Shown here in pieces: positions 1 through 8,419 of a stretch of 48,387 bases of DNA. The notes beneath the pieces are model-generated. The model made no database searches. It was not told where the DNA came from and saw only the letters and a program-made list of their open reading frames with translations. This stretch comes from Dolichospermum sp. FACHB-1091 (GTDB lineage: Bacteria > Cyanobacteriota > Cyanobacteriia > Cyanobacteriales > Nostocaceae). Numbering within the stretch: the first letter of the stretch is position 1; each line of letters starts with the position of its first letter. The position numbers were made by a program, and so were the translations under genes. Location: positions 1 through 48,387 of the forward strand of contig NZ_JACJSB010000033.1 in the NCBI RefSeq assembly GCF_014697585.1. The letters are read 5' to 3'.

Positions 1-34
1 AAGCTATTTAACATAATTGAAAAATTGAAACATT

Positions 35-71
35 AGTGATCTCTTTTTGATTTTATCAAGAAAAGATCACT
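35..71. repeat. Inverted repeat (hairpin) downstream of truncated AraC copy
   Basis: Perfect 8-bp arms AGTGATCT (35-42) and AGATCACT (64-71) flank a T/A-rich loop. It lies just past the 3' end of the minus-strand AraC fragment, so it could act as a weak terminator, although no clean T-run follows on that strand. Confidence 0.45.
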
Positions 72-84
72 ATTCTTTTCTTCT

Positions 85-441
85 TTACCTCGGAGAATGA
101 AAACCCCCTGCTTCCCTAGTAGGGTCAAAACCAAATATATCATGGTTTTGAATAACGCAACCGTGAGATCTTACTTGTGTCAACTTGGGTTGAAATGTCA
201 ACGCAAAGCCAATATGATCAGCAGATTTCGTACCAATGGCTTTAGTAGATTGATTTTGATGCAGGTGAGTAAACTTCAAATCTCCAAAGTCTGCAAAATT
301 AAGGGTTCCTAGAAAACCTCCTGGGCTTAATTGACTACCTTCTTTGATATTTAGCGGTTTTATGGCTTGTGCAAATTTATATGTATCATTAAACTGACGA
401 CTAAAAACCAGTGAATTACCATGAAGATTCTGTTCAGACAT
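85..441 (-). pseudogene. Truncated AraC-regulator paralogue (N-terminal part only)
   Basis: This 118-aa reading frame matches residues 1 to about 111 of the full-length AraC-type protein at 526-1506, with most residues identical (for example the shared run SADHIGF and the FGFDPTR end). The similarity stops right after FGFDPTR and is replaced by an unrelated tail GGFHSPR and a stop, so the DNA-binding AraC domain is missing. The DNA is also clearly duplicated: 110-441 aligns with about 1175-1506. I read it as the remnant of a tandem duplication. It lacks the conserved upstream element found beyond the start of the intact copy. An expressed stand-alone sensor domain that competes with the full protein is possible but there is no direct support. 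Confidence 0.75.
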
Positions 442-525
442 AGATTTACATATTTTACACCTCCTGTAATAGTATAACTCCCAGATTCCCGATTTTTTAG
501 AGAAGTCAGGTTTGAAAGGATTTGA

Positions 526-1506
526 TTATTGCAAATTACCTCGCAAAGTTTTTGATGGTAACTCACCAAACATTTCCCTATAATCGTTAGCAAAATGTGA
601 AGCATTCCAAAATCCCCACTCCTGAGCCACATTCATCACTGTTTTTGTATTCGTATCAGTATTCATTAAAGCGCGGCGTACCCCATTGAGCCGTTGAATT
701 TTGATATAAGCCATGGGACTGATACCAAAAACTTCCTGAAACCCACAAGATAAAGCACTACTGCTAGTTTCTAATTCCTCACATAGTTTTTGTAGTGTTA
801 AAGGTTTATCCCTATAGGATTTAGAAATTTCTTCCGCTTTCCTGATCAGGGAATAACGACGGAATGGTTTTAATATACGTTGTTTTTTTTGAGCGTTATT
901 ACCGAAAGTATTAATTAGTAATGGTAAAAAATCTTCCCTTATTATTGATTGCATCTGTGATTGTATCAATAATGATGGTTGGGTACTCAATATATGAGTA
1001 ATTTGTTGATAGTAAGCCTTGAGAGGTCGCAATGATGAGGGGTGTAAACTCAGCGCATTATGTTGGAGAACCTTTTGTCCCATTTCGTATCCCATTTGTT
1101 CGCACAGAGTATGGAAAGCCCGTCCATTCACACTGGCCATGACTAGATGAACGTCTTTGCTAACAACTACATCTACTCCCCTAGTAGGGTCAAAACCAAA
1201 TATATCATATTTTCCAATAGGACAACCGTGAGAGCTTACTTGTGTCAACTTGGGGTGAAATGCCAACACAAAGCCAATATGATCAGCAGATTTCGTACCA
1301 GTGGCTTGAGCAACTTGATTTTGATACACGTGAGTAAAATTCAAATCTCCAAAGTCCGCAAAATTAAGCGTTCCTAGAAAACCTCCTGGGCTTAATTGAC
1401 TACCTTCTTTGATATTCATCGATTTTATGGCTTGTGCAAACCTATCTAGGTCATTAAACTGGTGAGTCACTACCAGAGAATTACTATGGGGATGTTGTTC
1501 AGACAT
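526..1506 (-). CDS. AraC-family transcriptional regulator
   Basis: A 326-aa protein whose C-terminal ~100 residues form a typical AraC/XylS DNA-binding domain. The first helix-turn-helix is around 236-257 (TLQKLCEELETSSSALSC), the linker contains FGISPMAYIKIQRL, and the second HTH is around 288-310 with the family signature WGFWNASHFANDYREMFG. The N-terminal ~200 residues are a sensor or dimerisation region that I cannot assign to a ligand. It lies next to a truncated paralogue (85-441) and is divergent from the sulfatase/FGE pair. A ~100 bp sequence directly upstream of its start (1507-1605) recurs upstream of the sulfatase and again after the FGE gene, so local regulation of that cassette is a reasonable inference. 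Length is normal for the family and the start MSEQ is supported by the same start in the paralogue. Confidence 0.88.
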   Translation of the reverse strand: MSEQHPHSNSLVVTHQFNDLDRFAQAIKSMNIKEGSQLSPGGFLGTLNFADFGDLNFTHVYQNQVAQATGTKSADHIGFVLAFHPKLTQVSSHGCPIGKYDIFGFDPTRGVDVVVSKDVHLVMASVNGRAFHTLCEQMGYEMGQKVLQHNALSLHPSSLRPLKAYYQQITHILSTQPSLLIQSQMQSIIREDFLPLLINTFGNNAQKKQRILKPFRRYSLIRKAEEISKSYRDKPLTLQKLCEELETSSSALSCGFQEVFGISPMAYIKIQRLNGVRRALMNTDTNTKTVMNVAQEWGFWNASHFANDYREMFGELPSKTLRGNLQ

Positions 1507-1605
1507 AGATTAGGGGATTAACACTGAGTAATTTAACGTGGGATGTAGTTTGAGGTATGGTTAACCAGGAAGAACTGATTATACAACCAGTAACCGCATT
1601 TATTT
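1507..1605 (+). promoter_or_regulatory. Conserved upstream element, copy 1 (AraC gene side)
   Basis: The segment starting at about 1511 (GGGGATTAACACTGAGTAAT) and containing TTTAACGT, TGTAGTTTGAGG and ATTATACAACCA is closely similar to 2050-2150 and 7030-7130. Three spaced copies, one adjoining a regulator start codon and one upstream of the sulfatase, are what a shared operator would look like. Shared descent from a duplicated segment is the alternative. The rest of the gap up to 2344 holds repeats (separate entries) and no gene. Confidence 0.5.
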
Positions 1606-1639
1606 ACATAAAGAATTCTTATATTAGGGAACAGGTTTT

Positions 1640-1692
1640 GGGCAACTTTACTTTTCGTTACTTATGTCGGTTTTTTTCGTTCACCTACTTAA
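1640..1692. repeat. Dispersed repeat, copy 1 (~53 bp)
   Basis: The stretch beginning GGGCAACTTTACTTTTCG and ending TTCACCTACTTA recurs almost identically at 41760-41812, 40 kb away. Both copies are preceded by a GGGAACAG-type sequence. It codes for nothing evident and is likely part of a mobile or palindromic intergenic family. Confidence 0.8.
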
Positions 1693-1699
1693 TTTTATT

Positions 1700-2210
1700 G
1701 TCTGAAACTTGATTCTGATGGCGGCGAGTGTCAAAAAAAATTAAAAAAATTTTCTTTTTTTTGGTTCTAACCGATTGACTTGCGCCGCGCGGGGTGATAT
1801 TGTCATAATGGAAATTTCTCCCTAAATAAAAATTTTACAAATAGCCAATTAATTATAATAATAAGACCATAATACCACACCGAAAGCGACCTGAACCCTG
1901 AAAATAAAAATTTTTTTTCAAAAAAACTTATTTAAAAATTGAAATTAATAACTTTAACTTATATCTTAGACAAGAACAGGACAGATAGTGTCGTAACGGG
2001 TTAATAATTTTGCCAAAGAAAATTTTGATTAATAGTGGTATTTGCTAGATGAAGGGATTAATGCTGAGTAATTTAACGTAATCTGTAGTTTGAGGGAGCA
2101 TAAAGCATAAAAAATGAATTATACAACCAATAATGACATTTTTTGTACCTACGAAAAAGTAGGAATTTTGGAATATTCATTAACGATAAATGGCTATATA
2201 GTTCTAGGAA
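1700..2210 (+). repeat. Long direct repeat A upstream of sulfatase (~500 bp)
   Basis: From the GGCGGCGAGTGTCAAAA region (about 1720) to GATAAATGGCTATATAGTTC (about 2205) this matches 6690-7190 over almost its whole length, with scattered substitutions and small indels. Shared landmarks are TTGACTTGCGCCGCGCGGGG, GACAGATAGTGTCGTAACGG and the regulatory-looking core at 2050-2150. The repeat ends about 135 bp before the sulfatase start, so its distal end could hold that gene's promoter. Together with repeat B it brackets the sulfatase/FGE pair. Confidence 0.9.
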
Positions 2211-2344
2211 GGTGGTAAAACTACTGACAAAATACTTGCTTATGACATAGATATTTCGCAGTTTTTGACCCTTTTTTGCAAATTTTGCGAAAAATCTGGG
2301 TTAAGCAAATCATCAAATCATATTGAAAACTACACATTTACCTT

Positions 2345-4993
2345 ATGGCCAGCAACGACGGTACAAACAAACCATCAAAACAACCATCACGCGATATCCT
2401 ACCTATTCCTGATATTACTCCTCCAGGCTTAACAACCTTTGATGCCAAAGACCCTGATACCAAATACCCTCCCATTGTTCCTTTACGTCCGCCCGAAGGC
2501 GCACCTAATGTTCTTATTGTTCTCCTAGACGATGTAGGTTTTGGAGCATCTTCTGCCTTTGGTGGACCGATTAATACCCCTACAGCGGAAAGATTAGCCG
2601 CCAATGGACTATTATACAATCGGTTTCACACCACTGCCCTTTGTGCTCCTACCCGCGCCGCCTTACTAGCAGGAAGAAATCATCATTCCATAGGCTTTGG
2701 AGCGATTACCGAAATGGCCACCTCAGCACCTGGTAACAATTGCTTGCGTCCGAATACAGCCGCTCCATTGGCGGAAATTTTGAAACTTAATGGCTATTCT
2801 ACCGCTCAGTTTGGTAAATGCCACGAAGTTCCTGTTTGGGAAACAAGTCCTATGGGTCCATTTACTAGCTGGCCCAGTGGTGGCGGTGGTTTTGAATACT
2901 TTTATGGGTTTATTGGCGGTGAGACTAACCAATATTATCCTGGTATTTATGAAGGGACTATTCCTGTTGAACCGGAAAAAACCCCGGGTAAAGAATACCA
3001 TTTTACCGAGGATATGACTGAAAAAGCCATTAAGTGGGTAAAACAGCAAAAATCCTTAATGCCTGATAAGCCTTTCTTCATGTACTTTGCTCCTGGTGCT
3101 TGTCATGCTCCTCACCATGTCCCACTGGACTGGGCTAATAAGTATCAGGGAACATTTGATGACGGTTGGGAAGCGACACGGAACAAAACCGTCACCAAGC
3201 AAAAAGAGTTAGGCATAATTCCAAATGATGCTTTATTAAGCGCTCCTCCCGAAGGTGAATATGGAGAGGACGACAATCAGATTCCGAGTTGGGATTCGTT
3301 TTGCCCTAAGATGCAGGAAGTCCTCGCTCGACAAATGGAAGTTTATGCAGGTTATTTAGAACACTCAGACCATCATGTGGGTTTGTTGGTAGACGCTTTA
3401 GCGGAATTAAAGGTTCTCGATAATACTCTCATCTACTATATCATCGGCGACAATGGTGCTTCCGCGGAAGGTTCCAAGCAAGGTACTTTTAACGAAATGA
3501 TCACATTGACAGGTTATAATCTAGAAAACGAAAAATACTTGATAGAGAGGAAATATCTGTTGGGTACTGAGGATGCTTATAACCACTATGCAGTAGGTTG
3601 GGCTCATGCCATGAATACACCCTATCAATGGACAAAACAGGTAGCTTCTCACTTTGGAGGAACTCGCAATGCTTGTATTGTTCATTGGCCTGACAAGATT
3701 GCGAAGAACGCAAATTATAATCAATATGATGCAGATGCATATGATGCAAATGCAATCGAAGGCCGTATCCGTTCTCAGTTCCATCATGTGATTGATGTTG
3801 CTCCCACGGTTTTAGAAGTCGCCAACTTGCCTGAACCGACCTTTGTGCATGGGGTTATGCAAAAACCCATGGAAGGGGTGAGCATGGCTGATTCTTTTAA
3901 AAATGTCACCGAGGTACAAGACCAAAAAACATGGTTAAAAGGTACTCACCAAACCCAATATTTTGAGATGGTAGGTAATCGGGGGATTTATCATAAGGGT
4001 TGGACTGCTGTAACCCAACACCGCCTCCCCTGGCAAACAGGTAACACTGATGTACTTGTATTTGATGATGATGTTTGGGAACTTTATAAAATAAGTGACG
4101 AGTATGATGACGAGATTGATAAGACAAATCCAGAACTTGAATACGAATGGAAAACGGACGTAGATTGGACTCAATCTAACAATCTACTACTTGTTAATAA
4201 TAAGTATTCTCTCAAGTATGCAGAGAAATTGGAAAAGTTGCAAAGACAATGGTTGATTGAGGCTGTTAAGTACAATGTTGTCCCCCTTGATGATCGAATG
4301 GCAACACGCGGTAATGCTGAAATAGCAGGTCGTCCACAATTGGTAACAGGTAACTCTCAAACGTTATATGGTGGGATGGGACGCTTAACGGAAAGCTCAA
4401 TTATTGAATACAAAAATAAGTCCTTTACCGTTACGGCAAAGTTAGACCTGTCAAAATTGAATGGTAAGCTAGCAGAAGGCGTTATTATTGCGGTTGGTGG
4501 TAGATTCGGTGGTTGGACTTTATATGCTCAGGCTGGCACGCTGAAATATTGTTACAACTTTTTTGGGTTGGAAAAATATGAAGTTGAATGTGACTCAGAA
4601 CTTAGCACCAATACCACTTATGTCCAGATGAAGTTTCATTATGACGTTAATGGTACTTATTCAGAAAATGGCAAATACGGTTTCGGTTCTGGTTTAGGGA
4701 ATGGAGCACTAGTTACCCTTTCCGTTGAAACAGACGAAGCAAATCTGAAGAAAGATTTCAAAGTTGAAGAGCTAACCCATACAAACGTTCTTCAAACAGA
4801 ATATGGTATATTTTCTGCCGATGAATGCTGTGATGTTGGTTTTGAATCGGGTTCTCCTGTGACAGACTATGGGTTTACTGACACAAAGTTTAATGGAGAG
4901 GTGAATTGGGTAAAAATAGAAATTCCCGACAACTCCGCAAAAAATGCTATTCCTCATGAATTGCGCGCACGCATTGCTATAGGGGTTCAATAG
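2345..4993 (+). CDS. Arylsulfatase-family enzyme (Cys-type, formylglycine-dependent)
   Basis: An 882-aa alkaline-phosphatase-superfamily sulfatase that hydrolyses sulfate esters; the substrate is unknown. The metal-binding start of the domain is NVLIVLLDDVGFG (D62, D63) and the sulfatase signature CAPTRAALLAGR begins at C100, the residue expected to be converted to Cα-formylglycine. Further landmarks are FGKCHEVPVW, FFMYFAPGACHAPHH and the second metal motif YYIIGDNGASAEGS around residues 362-375. The C-terminal ~250 residues form a β-rich extension typical of the long cyanobacterial and proteobacterial arylsulfatases. No signal peptide or membrane segment is visible, so a cytoplasmic location is likely. 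The gene for its probable activating enzyme (FGE) begins 240 bp downstream on the same strand. The start ATG has no strong Shine-Dalgarno sequence, but no better in-frame start precedes the conserved domain. Confidence 0.95.
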   Translation: MASNDGTNKPSKQPSRDILPIPDITPPGLTTFDAKDPDTKYPPIVPLRPPEGAPNVLIVLLDDVGFGASSAFGGPINTPTAERLAANGLLYNRFHTTALCAPTRAALLAGRNHHSIGFGAITEMATSAPGNNCLRPNTAAPLAEILKLNGYSTAQFGKCHEVPVWETSPMGPFTSWPSGGGGFEYFYGFIGGETNQYYPGIYEGTIPVEPEKTPGKEYHFTEDMTEKAIKWVKQQKSLMPDKPFFMYFAPGACHAPHHVPLDWANKYQGTFDDGWEATRNKTVTKQKELGIIPNDALLSAPPEGEYGEDDNQIPSWDSFCPKMQEVLARQMEVYAGYLEHSDHHVGLLVDALAELKVLDNTLIYYIIGDNGASAEGSKQGTFNEMITLTGYNLENEKYLIERKYLLGTEDAYNHYAVGWAHAMNTPYQWTKQVASHFGGTRNACIVHWPDKIAKNANYNQYDADAYDANAIEGRIRSQFHHVIDVAPTVLEVANLPEPTFVHGVMQKPMEGVSMADSFKNVTEVQDQKTWLKGTHQTQYFEMVGNRGIYHKGWTAVTQHRLPWQTGNTDVLVFDDDVWELYKISDEYDDEIDKTNPELEYEWKTDVDWTQSNNLLLVNNKYSLKYAEKLEKLQRQWLIEAVKYNVVPLDDRMATRGNAEIAGRPQLVTGNSQTLYGGMGRLTESSIIEYKNKSFTVTAKLDLSKLNGKLAEGVIIAVGGRFGGWTLYAQAGTLKYCYNFFGLEKYEVECDSELSTNTTYVQMKFHYDVNGTYSENGKYGFGSGLGNGALVTLSVETDEANLKKDFKVEELTHTNVLQTEYGIFSADECCDVGFESGSPVTDYGFTDTKFNGEVNWVKIEIPDNSAKNAIPHELRARIAIGVQ

Positions 4994-5059
4994 AATAGAT
5001 AGGTTGTAGCGTGACTAGCCTTTTACAGCACTTTTAGCTTGAGTGAGGTACACCTTATA

Positions 5060-5085
5060 CGGGCAAGATGCCCGCACCACAAGAG
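5060..5085. repeat. Dispersed GGGCAAGATGCCC hairpin repeat
   Basis: A short palindromic element (CGGGCAAGATGCCCGCACCA) between the sulfatase and FGE genes. The same family occurs inside the metH coding sequence at 17713-17740. It is a common type of cyanobacterial intergenic repeat. Confidence 0.7.
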
Positions 5086-5235
5086 TTTAATCATTGATAT
5101 CTGTACTTCATAATAGCGGCAACTGCTGAAATTCTCAGGACTTACCCTTAAACGCCGTCTCTAGGGGCAATTGATCAATTGCCCCTATAAATAGTTAATA
5201 ATTACACATTAACAAAGTCGTAAAATAATATTCAA

Positions 5236-6234
5236 ATGACTTCCAATTCACAAATATCTAAAAAACCGCCCTCTCATTCTGGACGACCTCCCCATGGAGA
5301 TATGGTATGGATTCCTGAAAAGACTTTCGAGATGGGAGCAAATAACTCACAATATCCAGAGGAAGGGCCAGTTCACACTGTAACCGTTAGTGGTTTCTGG
5401 ATGGATCGCTATTTAGTTACTAATCAACAATTTCAAAAATTCGTTAAAGAAACGGGATATATTACCTTTGCGGAAAAGCCTCCAAAGGCAGAAGACTATC
5501 CTGATGCAGATCCGGCCATGTTAGTACCTGGTTCAGCAGTATTTATCAAACCAGATCAGCCTGTTAATCCCCAGGTTTCATGCTGGTGGCACTATGTCCC
5601 TGGTGCTGACTGGCGGCATCCTGAAGGTCCAAATACTTCCCTGGAAAATCGGGAAAATTACCCTGTAGTGCATATTGTTTATGCAGATGCTCTAGCTTAT
5701 GCTGTGTGGGCAGGAAAGGAACTACCAACTGAAGCCCAGTGGGAATTAGCAGCACGCGGCGGTTTAGATGGTGCGAAATTCGCTTGGGGAAATGAATTTA
5801 TGCCCAATGGTAAACCAATGGCAAATATCTGGCAAGGAAGGTTTCCCTCAGAAAATCTCAAATCTCAACCCCCAGGTCCAGAAGCGGTTGGTAGCTATCC
5901 TGCTAATGGCTATGGACTTTACGATATGATTGGTAATGTTTGGGAGTGGACGCAGGATTGGTATCGAGAGAAACATCTAGAAAACCCGACCAAAGCCTGT
6001 TGCACTCCCAAAGATCCTAGAGGCGGAACGGAAGCAGATAGCTATAACCGCAGGTTGTCGCCCTCAATGCGGAAACCGCGCAAGGTGCTAAAAGGAGGTT
6101 CTTTCCTCTGCGCTCCTAACTACTGTGCTCGCTACCGTCCGGCGGCTCGACATCCAGAGGATACTGATACCTCCACTAACCACATTGGTTTTCGGACGAT
6201 TTTTTGCCCTTCTGTCACACCTGAACAAAGTTAG
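5236..6234 (+). CDS. Formylglycine-generating enzyme (sulfatase-modifying factor)
   Basis: A 332-aa SUMF1/FGE-domain protein. It opens with GDMVWIPEKTFEMGA, continues with PVHTVTVSGFWMDRYLVTNQ, then PTEAQWELAARGG near 164-176, GNVWEWTQDW near 234-242, and the C-terminal KGGSF.C....C.RYR block. The two cysteines of that block, C292 and C297 (spacing C-x4-C), match the catalytic pair of true aerobic FGE, which separates it from the many FGE-fold proteins lacking them. It should oxidise the cysteine of a CxPxR sulfatase to formylglycine in an O2-dependent reaction, and the sulfatase immediately upstream carries that motif at C100. No signal peptide is seen, so both would act in the cytoplasm. 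Confidence 0.93.
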   Translation: MTSNSQISKKPPSHSGRPPHGDMVWIPEKTFEMGANNSQYPEEGPVHTVTVSGFWMDRYLVTNQQFQKFVKETGYITFAEKPPKAEDYPDADPAMLVPGSAVFIKPDQPVNPQVSCWWHYVPGADWRHPEGPNTSLENRENYPVVHIVYADALAYAVWAGKELPTEAQWELAARGGLDGAKFAWGNEFMPNGKPMANIWQGRFPSENLKSQPPGPEAVGSYPANGYGLYDMIGNVWEWTQDWYREKHLENPTKACCTPKDPRGGTEADSYNRRLSPSMRKPRKVLKGGSFLCAPNYCARYRPAARHPEDTDTSTNHIGFRTIFCPSVTPEQS

Positions 6235-6675
6235 ATCATGTGTTGATTAGTTCTTTTAGGAGTCCGTAGATATAGCCTGGGATGTGTTTTATGGGCAGAT
6301 GCGACTCCCTACCCAAGTCAGGACTGTACAACCCACACTCCGCAACCCTAACTGTAACAATCGGTTATTACGGGAATTAATTACTAAAAGAGGATTAAAA
6401 AATTACCTTTGGCTCAAAAAAAATAGATTTTGGATAGGAAGATTTATTAGATATGTTTTTCTCTCAAAATAACCTAAGAACCAATAATTTCGTACTTAGT
6501 TGTGAATATTTAACTGTATCTCTAACTTAATAATAATTCCTATTTAGCTCCAGCAAATTGTCTCGACAGTTAGTTCTTATGTACTAAATACATCTGTTTC
6601 CTTGGGGTGTGACAGTTGTGGGTGCGGAATGTGGGTTTAAGGATTTACAGGATTTTAGTTTGTGTTACAATTGCA
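6235..6675. other. Non-coding gap after the FGE gene
   Basis: I see no convincing gene. A 62-codon frame at 6284-6472 lacks a ribosome binding site and recognisable content. The stretch is AT-rich and leads into direct repeat B. Confidence 0.5.
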
Positions 6676-7190
6676 TTGTCACAAAACCTGACCCTGATGG
6701 CTGCGAGTGTCAAAAAAAATTAAAAAAATTAAAAAATTTCTTTTTTTTGGTTCTAACCGATTGACTTGCGCCGCGCGGGGTGATATTGTGATAATGGAAA
6801 TCTGTCCATAAATAAAAATTTTACAAACACTCCATTATAACAATACGACCATAATACCACACCGAAAGCGACCTGAACCCTGAATATAAAAAATTTTTTC
6901 AAAAAAACTTATTTAAAAATTGAAATTAATAACTTTAACTTATAGATTAGACAAGAGCAGGACAGATAGTGTCGTAACGGGTTAATAATTTTGCCAAAGG
7001 AAATTTTGATTAATAGTGGTATTTGCTAGATGAAGGGATTAATGCTGAGTAACTTAACGTAATCTGTAGTTTGAGGGAGCATAAAGCATAAAAACTGAAT
7101 TATACCACTAATAATGGCATTTTTTGTACCTACGAAAAAGTAGGAATTTTGGAATATTCATTGACGATAAATTACTAGATAATTCTAGGG
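6676..7190 (+). repeat. Long direct repeat B downstream of FGE (~500 bp)
   Basis: Second copy of the repeat at 1700-2210, in the same orientation, running from the CTGATGGCTGCGAGTGTC region (about 6693) to TTGACGATAAATTACTAG (about 7180). It includes the 7030-7130 core that also occurs upstream of the AraC gene. It ends 60 bp before the start of the small gene at 7250, so it occupies the same promoter-like position as copy A does for the sulfatase. Confidence 0.9.
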
Positions 7191-7249
7191 CGTTGCAGAT
7201 CTTGATAAGTACCACAACAGAATTAATTACACAAGGAGATATACATACA

Positions 7250-7501
7250 ATGTCACAAATACCAAATGGAACAGATGATTTTATGGAGGTTGAAAATGTC
7301 ATGAGGATAGCAAAAGAGAGATGGTTACAAGATAACTCACAAAAAATAACTAATTATGTTAGTGAAGAAAGAGGTCTTTTCCCAGCGGCAGCGGAGGCGG
7401 GGTTTTCGAGGATAGCTGGTGTGGTTTCCTTAAATAAACCCCTCCGGCCCTCTCTGGTAAACCTCTCTCCGACGCGGGGAGAGGGAGGGAAGGGGAGTTA
7501 G
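7250..7501 (+). CDS. Small unknown protein, probably truncated by a repeat
   Basis: An 83-aa frame with an unusually good ribosome binding site (AAGGAGAT, 9-10 nt before the ATG). The first ~40 residues (beginning MSQIPNGTDDFMEVENV) look like genuine coding sequence. The rest (from about RGLFPAAAEAG to SPTRGEGGKGS) is encoded by GC-rich intergenic-type repeat DNA containing CTCTCCGACGCGGGGAGAGG. I therefore think the original 3' end was lost to a repeat insertion or deletion. I do not recognise the family. Its position just behind repeat B means it could share regulation with the sulfatase. Confidence 0.5.
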   Translation: MSQIPNGTDDFMEVENVMRIAKERWLQDNSQKITNYVSEERGLFPAAAEAGFSRIAGVVSLNKPLRPSLVNLSPTRGEGGKGS

Positions 7502-7570
7502 GTTTCTGGGGATTATCGGTTTCATTTAATACTTTTTAAACAACCTATTACGAGTATTCCAGGTAACACA

Positions 7571-7617
7571 TATTTACAGCAGTTTGCGATTTTAATCGCA
7601 AACTGCATAAGTAAATA
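7571..7617. terminator. Strong hairpin between 7250 gene and plsY
   Basis: GCAGTTTGCGATT (7579-7591) pairs with AATCGCAAACTGC (7594-7606), and outer arms TATTTAC/GTAAATA extend the stem. It lies between convergent genes and could end transcription from either side, although the T-tract is weak. Confidence 0.6.
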
Positions 7618-7644
7618 TAAGTCCTATTTTATTTAAAACATCCT

Positions 7645-8325
7645 CTAGGTAGTTTGTTCCGTTTGTGTTTCTACTTTCTGTCCAATTTTCGGTTCTGTAC
7701 CCGCAATTAATCGCTCAATATTACTGCGATGACGGATAATTATATATAAACCTCCAGCAAGACCGAGAATAATGTAGGCTAAAGGTTGATGAAAAATTAT
7801 CATAAAAATAGAAACAGCCACAGCCCCAGAAATAGAACTTAAAGAAACAATTCTAGAAATAGCAATGACGACAGTAAAAACTCCCAATGTTGATAATCCT
7901 ACTTGCCAATTTATAGCTAATAAAATTCCCACACCAGTAGCCACAGATTTACCACCTGTAAAGCCGAGAAAGACTGATTTACTATGTCCTAAAAGGGCAG
8001 CTAACCCAGCTAAAGTCACTAAATAAGGTTGCCAAATTTCGATATTTACAGTTGGTGGTATTGTTATTAAATTACGAACAGGAGCAATATTAAATAAAGC
8101 GTAAACTAGATTGATTGCTAATACTCCCTTCAAAGCATCAATTAATAGGACAAATACCCCTGGACCTTTACCCAAAGTGCGTAAAACATTAGTTGCACCA
8201 GTTGAACCAGAACCAACTTCTCGAATATCAATACCTTTTAATAGCTTACCTGCTAGATATCCAGTTGGAAAAGAACCAAATAAGTAAGCTAATAAAACCA
8301 CTACACCACACAAAGTTAACCACAT
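7645..8325 (-). CDS. plsY: Glycerol-3-phosphate acyltransferase PlsY
   Basis: A 226-aa polytopic membrane enzyme that transfers an acyl group from acyl-phosphate to sn-glycerol-3-phosphate, the first step of phospholipid synthesis. Family motifs are visible: GSFPTGYLAGKLLKGIDIREVGSGSTGATN near the N-terminus, GHSKSVFLGFTGGKSVATGVG in the middle and a basic loop HRSNIERLIAGTEPKIG at the end. I chose the ATG at 8325 (MWLTLCGVV). The longer frame starting at 8391 adds 22 residues (TDNGQVTTDNGQ...) that are encoded by heptanucleotide tandem repeats and are not family sequence. The DUF3086 gene lies just upstream on the same strand. Confidence 0.93.
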   Translation of the reverse strand: MWLTLCGVVVLLAYLFGSFPTGYLAGKLLKGIDIREVGSGSTGATNVLRTLGKGPGVFVLLIDALKGVLAINLVYALFNIAPVRNLITIPPTVNIEIWQPYLVTLAGLAALLGHSKSVFLGFTGGKSVATGVGILLAINWQVGLSTLGVFTVVIAISRIVSLSSISGAVAVSIFMIIFHQPLAYIILGLAGGLYIIIRHRSNIERLIAGTEPKIGQKVETQTEQTT

Positions 8326-8330
8326 ATTGT

Positions 8331-8379
8331 CAGTTGTCGGTTGTCCGTTGTCCGTTGTCACTTGTCCGTTGTCCGTTGA
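8331..8379. repeat. Heptanucleotide tandem repeat (TTGTCCG type)
   Basis: Repeated CCGTTGT units lie directly upstream of plsY. They are open in the plsY frame and create a false N-terminal extension. Confidence 0.85.
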
Positions 8380-8419
8380 TGATTTTGTCACTGACCACTA
8401 ACTAATGACCAATAACTAA

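Noticed and set aside
6284-6472. 62-codon frame after the FGE gene
   Set aside because: No ribosome binding site and composition typical of translated intergenic DNA.
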